From positions 17,870,204-17,934,203 of the forward strand of contig NC_083655.1 of assembly GCF_963576545.1 (NCBI RefSeq): a stretch of DNA of 64,000 nucleotides, given 5' to 3'. Each line of letters starts with the position of its first letter. Within the stretch, counting starts at the first letter, position 1. The stretch comes from Limanda limanda. Its lineage: Eukaryota; Chordata; Actinopteri; Pleuronectiformes; Pleuronectidae. Position numbers and translations under genes: made by a program. Under the pieces are notes generated by a model. That model was given only the letters and a program-made list of their open reading frames with translations, searched no databases and was not told where the DNA came from. Below, one piece after another: positions 55,501-64,000 of this stretch.

Positions 55501-58372
55501 TGTGCCCAACGCTCACCCTCACTCTGTGACAGCTGGCGGCCAAAGTTCACGGCTGGACGCCACTCATCTGTCCCCAAGCTCTGGCATTTCCTCTCACTCG
55601 CTATCTTCCACTGATGGAGAGCTGCATCCCTCTCTCGATAGCGGGCCTGAGCTTGGACCTGTGCCTGAACCTGAGCCTGGGCTGCCCAGTGCTGCCTCTC
55701 CTGAGCCGCCCTCTGACGCTCCTCTGCAGACATCTCTTGGCCCCTAGCCTGCTGTGGCCCCTCTGGCCTGCTGTAACCCCCCTGTCCTCCGCCGTGGGGA
55801 TCTCTGAAGTTAGCGTAATCCAACAGCACAGCGAAGTCCTGGCCTCTTCTCCTCCAGTAGGCCACGTCCTTTGCCTGTGGCTGTGGACCTCTGGTGCCAT
55901 CACAGAACCTGAGAGGAAGCATAAAGTAGATGTCAAGCACTGGTGTGTTTCAGTGAATTGTTTGTCAGAGGTTAAACAGCCTTCATAATTGAAATAGAGG
56001 AGCTGCGTCAAACTATTTCTGTTTCCAAAACCCTCATTCTGAAAAACATGCTGACACTCGACTGGGCTACACACACTCACAATCATTCAAGTGAGGCAAT
56101 GAGCATTTCTAATTATCCAAACAATAAAATAATTAAAAATATTGACAAACAGCTGTTCAGGGTCATTAAAATACCATCAGGTCATGATAAAGGATAAATA
56201 AAAAATTGGTTTTGCGCTGTCATTAGGACAGATTAAAACACTGAGTTCATATCCCACTAGATGGCGACAGATGACCACGAGTAGCAGGGCAGTGCCTGGT
56301 AATTGTGATATTCTATGGAGCATAATGAACAGATTACACAATGACACACAGTGGCTGCTAGTCCCAGATGTCCTCCAAGACAGATCAACAATTTAGAGGG
56401 CGTTTCATTGACAGTCCCTCTATTGCTCTGTTCTTTAGCTTAAGCTCTGAGAAACTAAGTAGCGTCTCACCAAACCAGAGAAAGGAAAGCTCCCGCGACA
56501 CTGTGTGTGGATGGCAGATGATGTTTGACGGCAGAACTGATGGGCTACAACAAGATGCAATGGTTGGTCGTTTCGGTCTATTTGTGGAGTGACTGACTGA
56601 CTGACAACGGAAACAAGACGCAAGCACATGTGTACACACCCGCGAGGCCGAGGCCACTGAACGTCCTTGACATTTCCGTCCATAGTCATCACTGGCCAGA
56701 GATGCTTGCTGGGGGAGAGGGGGGGGTAGCCATGCCAATTTACTAAAAATGAGGGCATCTCATGTAAGATGAGTTACCTTCATTAGTCTAATTGGGTCTA
56801 AGTTGCACTTCTCAATCCAAGCTCTACATTAGGAATGTTTCTTATCTACACTACAGCTGCCGAGCAAACCGGGTTTGGATAAGAGGAGAAAGAAAGAAGG
56901 ATGAACTAACAACAGACTGAAATTGCAGAACATATGTCTTAGCAATTCCGACATTCCCAACAGAAAGATCTAACGGCACTGGTGGAGCAGCGACATGAAA
57001 AATGAGGATTACTCATCTCAAAGAATAAAACCAAAAAGTGACAAAATAAAACACTAACACGCTATTCAAGGTCATTGGACTATTTTCAGACGCTCTGTCA
57101 CTGGCTGGTGGCGAAAAGGGATTAGGGGGAAAAAAGAAAGTCGGCCAAACAAAATATAAGGAAAACAGGATAACAGGGGGAAAAAAATATCTGACAAGGC
57201 TGCCTAATTGTGTGGACATTGGAACAGCTGTATTGACTTTGTCTCAGTTACAGCACACTAACCCCCAGAATTGGTGCAAATAGGCAAACTAAACAATCCT
57301 GGTTATAGGAAAAAAACAGATTGGCTGCAGACAGGCGACATCTCTGGAAATATCATGCGGTCCTTATCCGAGAGGGTTTCAATTACATAACTCCAGACGA
57401 AGCTAAATATAGCCTATTCTCCATATTCATATTTAAATAAACCCTACACGGATCTTGTTTTATTGATGGTCAATGCATTATATAAGTAGGTGTAAAGCCT
57501 TTGAAACAGTGGAAGCCGGCTAGGAATGTGGGTCATGTATGGGGGTAGAATCTGAAAGGGGTTATGCCAACAAACCTGGCAACCTGCATGTGAAAGACTG
57601 GGCATTCTCAAATGGGTCACATAGGTTTTGCCTAAAAGCTATTTTAAATACAACTCCAAGGTCCCATGTGGCAGATTAAGACTCCAGCACACATTATCCC
57701 CTCTCACTCTTCCCCTCCTCAAGACCTGACTGGGAAAAGGAAGACACACAAGGGGAAAGATAAAAGTGAGGACGAGATGGCGGAAGGGACTGAGCGGCGG
57801 TGTTAAGCACTTCAATTAATGTTATGGTGTGAAATCCTCATGGAAAACTCCTTGACAAGCTTCATTTTTAATCACGTGCTCCGATTAGGCGCCGTAACAA
57901 TTACAAACTCTACCGATCAATCAATAAAGTGTGAGGGCAAGCCGTAATCAGGACAGGGCATGCAGACAGGAGTGCTTTACTGATCTCAAGGTACTGTGTC
58001 TTACCCACTGTCCGAGGTCAGCGATTCTCCCAAAGAGTAGGTGTCGATGTGGCTCCGGCTCTCAGCCTCCCGCCTGGGCTGGCTCCGGTCCCTGGGTTCG
58101 TTGTTGTTGTTGGTGCAGCCGCTGCTGTACGGCTGGGGCTGCCTGGTCCCACCACTGTTCCCGTAGGGTGCCCCGGGCCCCCTTTCATAGCCGTTCACTG
58201 TCCTGGGGCCGGGCCTGTTCTCCAGGATTTCGTGGTGTTTGCTGTAGGCTGGCGGTGAGGATGAAGACGCCTGGCGGGACGCGGGGGCTGGGGTAGGGGT
58301 GGAGGAGGGGGTGGTGGTATGCTTGGGCAGCTTGTATCCATGAGAGATGAGGAGGTCCTCCACGCTGTACAT
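49534..58372 (-). CDS. jcad: Junctional cadherin 5-associated protein (JCAD / KIAA1462), four coding exons
   Basis: Join of minus-strand exons 58372-58005, 55908-54979, 54234-50615 and 49568-49534: 4,953 bases, 1,650 residues plus stop. All junctions are GT/AG and phases match (2, 2, 1). The start MYSVEDLLISHGYKL is the family N-terminus. Next come Pro/Ser-rich low-complexity sequence, WRRRGQDFAVLLDYANFRD just after the first junction, a long disordered middle, a Glu-rich segment (about residues 1431-1561), a basic Pro-rich stretch KPPLLPKPRSVPK, and the end DAYDPSRVERV, whose last residues resemble a class III PDZ ligand. No catalytic or membrane domain is visible. JCAD is known at endothelial cell-cell junctions, associating with VE-cadherin and influencing Hippo (LATS2) signalling and angiogenesis. 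At 1,650 residues it is longer than the roughly 1,360 of human JCAD, which I attribute to low-complexity expansion. Confidence 0.9.
49569..50614 (-). other. jcad intron 3
   Basis: 1,046 bases, gtgggt to ctcatcag. A short CT run lies at 50,377-50,390. No nested gene. Confidence 0.7.
50615..54234 (-). CDS. jcad: jcad coding exon 3 (large)
   Basis: Residues 433-1640, acceptor attccag|g and donor ctcag|gtgggt. A 3.6-kb single exon, typical of this gene. Begins YRGDVYQQIHVAPDGSHW. If the donor were not used, the frame would run only 8 codons further to a stop at 50,589, so a slightly different C-terminus by intron retention is possible. The antisense frame at 50,701-51,537 is a shadow of the Glu-rich region. 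Confidence 0.9.
54235..54978 (-). other. jcad intron 2
   Basis: 744 bases, gtaaat to attccag. Holds the retroposon tail at 54,651-54,715. Confidence 0.75.
54651..54715 (+). mobile_element. L2-like 3' tail fragment in jcad intron 2
   Basis: The run gtgcctatgagcattg and gcactatacaaataaaatgc followed by attattattg is the terminal motif of L2-type retroposons. Confidence 0.45.
54979..55908 (-). CDS. jcad: jcad coding exon 2
   Basis: Residues 123-433, acceptor cctctcag|g and donor tacag|gtaaat. Contains FCDGTRG, then WRRRGQDFAVLLDYANFRD, a Gln/Arg/Ala-rich helix-prone segment (QAQVQAQVQAQ) and a Pro-rich end with PPSYE and PPSYK motifs. Confidence 0.9.
55909..58004 (-). other. jcad intron 1
   Basis: 2,096 bases bounded by gtaaga and ctctcag. 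No nested gene. Frames at 56,385-56,758 and 57,013-57,219 show no family signature. Confidence 0.7.
58005..58372 (-). CDS. jcad: jcad coding exon 1
   Basis: Residues 1 to part of 123. ATG at 58372-58370, donor gtgg|gtaaga at 58,004. Rich in Pro, Ser, Thr and Asn (tracts APASRQASSSSPPA and NNNN). Ends LTSDSG with two bases left over. Its 5' border lies beyond the ATG, see 58,373-58,539. Confidence 0.9.
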
Positions 58373-58539
58373 GGTCGCATTTGTTTATGCTGGTGTGGTA
58401 ATATTTTTTCCCCTCTCTCTCCCTCTTTTTTTTTTTTTTTTTTGAGGAGAGGAAGGTAGGTCGGTTGTCAAGGCGTCTCTGCTTCTTCCCAACGTGCAGC
58501 GGCAGGATCACCGGCACAGCTGCGCAGCTGAGGCCATTG
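58373..58539 (-). promoter_or_regulatory. Probable 5' leader of jcad with upstream ORF
   Basis: A strong acceptor (ccccttttcttttttccccag) ends at 58,540, suggesting the start exon begins at 58,539 and an unlocated upstream exon exists. The leader carries a 9-codon upstream ORF (MASAAQLCR, about 58,537-58,508) and an A-rich tract (poly-T on the plus strand, 58,424-58,443) before the main ATG. Transcript start is not visible. Confidence 0.45.
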
Positions 58540-59774
58540 CTGGGGAAAAAAGAAAAGGGGGGAATGACATGAAGAGACAAGAAGAGAGACTGAAAATAGG
58601 AGGTGACGGTAAAACCATTATCCCTTCTACCCGTGTCCAGTTTTTGTCAAGGGTCCCAACCCGTGTGGACAGATGAGAGGACGAAAACAAAAAGAGATCC
58701 CCGGATTCAAATTCTGAGCTGCCATGCACGACACAAAACCAAGATCACCCGCCTTCACCAGCCGCCTTTGCCTGCCTCCTCTTCTTCTCCAGTCCTCCTA
58801 GCAACAACCTTCTTCCGAACTCACTCGGAGATCACCAGCACCTAAACCCGTCCAGAACTAAGTCGGACTGGGAGGTAAAACATGCACTCTTAAATAACAA
58901 ACCAAGATAACATGATTGTTGGCGGCAGCAAGACTTTCAGAAGGCTGCTGGTGCTGCAGTGAAAGCACAAAATGCCACTGTTTACAGTGGGCTCCCTGGA
59001 GACCTCCATACAGTGGCTGTTAGCAGCCAACCGCTACTCATATTTTACATCAGTGAGCCAACTAGGGGATTGTATTCGTCTCTGCTCACCTCTGCATTAT
59101 CTCGTTTTACATCTCTTCTCCTTCAAAAGGGATGTTACGGTTAAAGTCTAAAAGGATGAAGATATTTTTTTTCAGCCGTCCTCTAAATATATCTCTGGGT
59201 TGGATTAAGGTTAGGTGTATTCACACAGCCCTTTGAAAGTAATAGAACTTAAAATGCATCTACAAAGTATGGAATTGTTAAAAGATGCCTTCCTATATGG
59301 TGTGTTTCCATAAACAATTAGCAAAGCATTCGACTGACAGAAAAACATTCTGACATATTACTCTATTATTGCATTTTTACTTAAGTTGTCGAGTGATCTT
59401 TTTATCAAAATTTCAATTGCTCCTCCTTTTCAAATATGAATATTGCTGATTTTCAAAATGTTTATGACGAGTGCAGTGCCTGTTCTAAGCCTGCCCGTGG
59501 GGAATTGGCTGTTAGCTTGGCCTGAGGTAACTCTGGTAGCAGCTTTCTTTCTGAAAGTGTTAAAGTGACCTGCAGTAATTGAACCGGAGCAGGTACAGAC
59601 TGGCTGCTGGATTCAGTCAGTGGCTGCTCCACTGATGCTGCACAAAGAGCTGTTCACCTGTTTATTCAAAGTTCAGAGAAACTCACTGATGCCGATATTG
59701 TGAATGTGCTGTTGTCATGAATCAACGTTGTAAATATTGTATGTTTGTTGATGTGTTCTGCTACAAGTGGCATC
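58540..59774. other. Upstream of jcad, no gene seen
   Basis: May be intron between the jcad leader exons. No exon could be supported. Confidence 0.35.
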
Positions 59775-59980
59775 TGCTGCACTTGTGTCGGTCCTGGGAG
59801 TGGGATCCATCACATGTGGCTCTGTCTGAGGTTCCTATGGTTGTTTCTCTGGTAGTTTTTCCTTACTCTTGTTGAGGGTTAAGGACGGAGGATAACGTAC
59901 ATTGTTAACCCCATGAGACAAATTGTAATTTGTGAATATGGGCTATACAGATAAAATTTGATTGATTGATTGATGATTGA
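59775..59980 (+). mobile_element. Non-LTR retroposon 3' tail ending in (GATT)n
   Basis: Reads ttccttactcttgttgaggg, ttaaggacggaggata and gggctatacagataaaattt then gattgattgattg. Same family as 38,547-38,790 in the opposite orientation. Confidence 0.65.
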
Positions 59981-62900
59981 CAAAATCACTTAGGCTTTTG
60001 AATCCCAGCCATTGCTGCTACAGAATGCGAGTCAACTGTTTATTCCGATTTTATTGTTAAATGCGTCATGTTTCCAAATTGCACCACATTTGACTGCACT
60101 TCCTTAGGCCCTTAACTAAACAAATGCCAAATGTCAAGGCGTTAAGATGAGCATTCCATTCTTGAGCATTCCACAGACAGACAGGAAAACAGACAGTAAA
60201 TTGAATATCTTAGTGTTTTCGACTCTTGTTCCGACATGACAAGTGATGTGAAGAGGTTATTTTGGGCACTGGGTAAATGTGAGAGGCTATTTTCCGACAC
60301 TGTGTAGACTTCACCGTCTGCACACTAATCGATAACAGATAGCTGTAGCCCTGTCTGTTACATCCCATTATCTTTAAGTGTTTAAACCAAGCTTGAAAAT
60401 AGAACAGCTGGAGAGGGACACCACAAACACAAAGCGGGTAATCTGCAAAGACTGCAAAGGTTAAAAAGTATTATGACATTTGCCTCCTGCCCCCAAAAAA
60501 GACTACAAGTAGCGTCACGAACCGATGAGGAAGTGGATGATGACACCCAGGGTGCATCTGCTCATGATGCCCTTGATGAAGTCACGCTTGCTGCCTTGTC
60601 AACAGGACAGATGCTGCTGCAGCCCACTCATTCAATACTCTCCCGCGAAACAGACTGCCAACAAACCTGGCTGTCCTTAATAAGAAATGGCATTCAGGAG
60701 CAGCAGTGTGGGACTTGTTGCCAGAATCAAACGCTGTTCAGACAGTTTAAAAGCCAATCACACTATGATTGTTTAATGGCACGAGTCAAATTGCTTTTGT
60801 TTTTTTTTTCGGCTCTGGAAAACAGACGGCCGAGACAGAGGGAAATGTATTCAGCTGCAAACAGATAGCATTTGTTTAGCTTCTTGGCATTTGTTTAGCC
60901 ATGATAGCGCCATAGAGATGGGGAAAAAATGCATCTATAAATGGAGCCCTGACTCAGAGGGCAGCATCACTACCCGTGTCTCCTTCCTCCCTGCTCCCTC
61001 CCTTTGCTATAGTCCTCCTTGTACCTGAACCGGAGGATAGCCTACTAGGTGATTAACAGGATCCAAGACCGTGAAATGCCGCTCCCTTTGTATGTCTGGC
61101 TCTCTAATACGATTATCTTTTTTAATTTAAAACCTTAAACCTGTTAGTTTTGGAGGATTGGCTCTTGGCGCTTGCCCAGTTCATATTTTTGTTGAGTTTA
61201 ACTCTTTCCATTTGTGTTTTTGAATAATCTCCTCAAGGATAGGCTTCAGTCCTGAGTCTGGATGGGACGTTCTTGTCAACAATGTCAATGCGATCCAGAA
61301 AAGGGGTTTTTCTCTGCTTCATTTTCTTCACGATGAGCATTGGAACACAATTCTTCATGAACTTCAGTTGAACTTGTGCTGGGAAACAGGCCAGTGAATA
61401 TGGTCAATAACTCACACTGTGATTCTGACAGACTGTAAATGGCAGCAAAATGCAATCCAATATGGTCGTTTTGTAGCCATTTGACACTTCCGATTATTCA
61501 CTTAAACTCACATGACCAACATGAACATTTCTCTGAAGTGTAAACAGTTTTGTCTGTACTTTAAATTAAGAAGCACCAGCAGGTATCCCATTGCAGGAAC
61601 TCATTTCAAGCTTTGAGATCAGACACTGGTATCATTCCCTTTCCTTCCTGTGGATGAGGCTTATCCCTCCAACCAGGCAAAGGCTTAATTAAGTGAGGCT
61701 TAGGTAAAGGGTTATTATTTATTAATATGATAATTCCCTTTTGTTATGATATTAGCAGATAACCTGTCTTATCTGAACATCCATATGCTGTCTAATCGAG
61801 TTAAATCCTTAATCTCAGTCAGTTGCTCTTGGTGTCATCACGAAATGAGGATTATCTCCATCACCAGTAAAAGTAAGGAGTTACATCCCATAAAAGTGAC
61901 CTACCCTCACCCGGCAACCCCCCAACCCTCCCCCAACATAACCCCACTCCCTCCTTCTCATGACAAGCTCCGTTTAAATACTGCTAATGCTGTTACGCAA
62001 TGGAATTACCCATTTTATTTCAAATAAAACCTCGGATTCAAGCAGTGGTATCAAACAATGGTCGGCTTTCATTCCCTGCAAACACAACAACATTGTGTTT
62101 CGCTACAATGCCTTCTTGTGAGAAAAAGACTGGCATTAAAGGCGCTCAAATTTGGCAACCGGGGGGGAAGAAGAAATAAAAAAGTGCAGATCTGCTCTAT
62201 TTTTAATGACACTCCGGTTCGCTCAAAGAGAGAAATTAATGATATAGTTTATGGATAACATATGCTGCAAAGTAAGCTAAAAATAAACAGAACCACATGG
62301 GGGCTGGCATTTCCCTACAGACGACCCTCACACCAGCCCGCACGTTTTCTCTAATAAGTCACTGTACACTGCTACTGTAACATCATCGTTTTTACATTTA
62401 ATATGCACTGAAATATGTAAGACCTCAGAGACCACCACTTTCCAGGTCAAGTGAAGTCATGTCAAGGCCTCGGCTTGTTTATTAAAACGGATACAAGCAT
62501 TTTTTTTTAGCTGTGTGAGAGTTTGGGGGGGCGTGCCCTTACACTGGTGGCTACACCAGCGGCCGGCTGCAGGGGCATGACGGCTTGCAGGTTGACAGTT
62601 TGGTGTCAGCTCCTTATTCATGACCCAACAGAGATGAGGGCATGGTGGAGAGGTGGGGAGGCGGGAAGGGAAGCAGAGGGACAGCATGGGTGGCAATGCA
62701 GGACAGAGACCTTCATCAGGCCTCAGGGAGGACAGAACTGCAGTGTTAGAAAATGGTCCAAACTATATGGGTTACAGGCAGCAGAATAAATCCCACTGCA
62801 TATGTAAATAAACTTTTTAAACAGTGAAACGTCACTGTTGTCCATGAAAGTATGACCAGAAGTGACGAGTTTCTGCACTGTGGTCAAAACAAATTGAGCA

Positions 62901-64000
62901 ACAGTAAATGTTTCTTCCTGAGGAGGACACAGAGATGTGTTAAAATAGCACATCCCTGTTACAAGTGGAGAACTACAGACAAAAACAATCTGGATTTAAC
63001 AGGCTCCAGAATAAAGGCACCACTACAAAAGAAATCTCCAACGCCAGCGCCTGGAACCAAAAAGACGATAAGTCTGCTTCCTAAAATATTCCACAAGAGC
63101 CGCACCTCCCCACCACATTGTTCCTTGGATCTATAACAACTGACCCGAGTGGGTGTGTACTTGGCTCGTCTGTGGCCTGCATCTGTTAGGCCTGTGCACG
63201 CACATGGGTTTCTCAGGGATGACAGCCCATCACATTCAGCAAACAGCAACGGGCCGCAGATTGTTTATCTATGTGACATCACTGTGTCCAGCAGAGGGGC
63301 CGCCTCTCTTCCTGAGGAAGTGCGTAGCTGTGAGGACGGAGGAGAGCCGATGGTGTCGCAAATGTTTCCAATCAGGCTCTCTGCAAGCTCCTGTTTGTCC
63401 TGGGGAAAAGAAGCTGCACGCCTGCTTCTGGCTGAGGCCGGAGGAATAAAGAGCCAGGCAACCTCGAGCCATATTTTACCCATACTGACCTCTAGGAAGC
63501 ACAATGTTCTGCACATCAGGTGGACTGTAACTCAGCAACATAAAGTGTGGGCATGTTATCAGGGGAGCTTTCTGCCCTCTGGACACTGGCAATCCATCAG
63601 AAAAATCCCTACTGGACTCAGCAGCCATGCAATTAATATAGGCCGATTATATCCTGCTGCAACAACCAGACACAAAGGTTGTAATTGAATTCGAACAGGT
63701 GGGCATGTATTTAAATGCAAAGATTTCCCTGTCTAGTACATGACAAGCCCATCACCACGTTGCAACCCATGTGCTTTCTCCAGCATCCACACCCTCCTGC
63801 TGGAGAGAGTACACCAACAGGCAAGGCTCATGCATTGTGAGTCAATTAGCTCATGTGGAAAGGTTTAGCCAAAAAAAACACCCACTCGCATTATTTTGTT
63901 GAGCATATCCCATGGCAACAGTTGTTTTTGCTTTTGTCAATGGCAGCTTGCAGACAATAGCATGTGGGCCGCTCAGATATTCCCGCTGCATTGCCACAGT
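59981..64000. other. Intergenic or distal upstream stretch, no gene seen
   Basis: Frames at 60,473-60,868, 62,523-62,789 and 63,149-63,688 lack family resemblance and splice context. No RNA gene or clear transposon end seen. Confidence 0.4.

Noticed and set aside
60473..60868. 131-codon plus-strand frame
   Set aside because: No recognisable domain and no splice context; composition resembles surrounding non-coding DNA.

Overview
The window reads as nuclear DNA of a ray-finned fish, most likely a percomorph-type teleost. The evidence is introns with GT/AG borders, long CA/TG microsatellites, a dense load of teleost-style transposons (hAT, a TTAA-flanked THAP element, LINE tails, tRNA-derived SINEs), nuclear tRNA genes, and two recognisable vertebrate genes. 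I do not assign a species.

Layout. Bases 1-27,700 hold no host protein gene that I can support. This stretch carries a nested transposon at 3,623-7,067 (a THAP-type, TTAA-flanked element inside a hAT element with an intact 8-bp target duplication), a likely MITE near 11.8-12.3 kb, two 422-bp near-identical direct copies at 15.3 and 17.8 kb, a short interstitial telomere repeat at 23.4 kb, and a SINE embedded in another repeat at 24.6-25.2 kb. At 27,732-28,842 (+) lies a CCR6-like chemokine receptor in one coding exon, with a 1-base frameshift after the NPxxY motif. From 29 to 38.5 kb I see only LINE fragments, a small minisatellite and CA repeats. At 39.4-45.1 kb there is a tRNA block: one tRNA-Ser(CGA), then three tandem copies of a roughly 1.5-kb unit each carrying a tRNA-Gly(TCC) on the minus strand. 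One unit is interrupted by a 1,287-bp hAT element whose pre-insertion site survives in the neighbouring unit. That element carries an antisense piece of the 3' end of 18S rRNA.

The right third is occupied by jcad (junctional cadherin 5 associated; KIAA1462 family) on the minus strand. Four coding exons (58,372-58,005; 55,908-54,979; 54,234-50,615; 49,568-49,534) splice in frame to about 1,650 residues, ending in an 11-residue terminal exon. A probable 5' leader lies up to 58,539 and a long 3' UTR may run to a poly(A) signal near 47.3 kb. Bases 58.5-64 kb are upstream or intergenic DNA with one LINE-type tail.

The two host genes are not an operon and have unrelated roles: a leukocyte chemokine GPCR and an endothelial junction scaffold. 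The most informative new structure is in the transposons: nested insertions with exact target duplications, a degraded two-gene THAP element with genes facing each other, and an insertion that can be dated relative to a tRNA segmental duplication.
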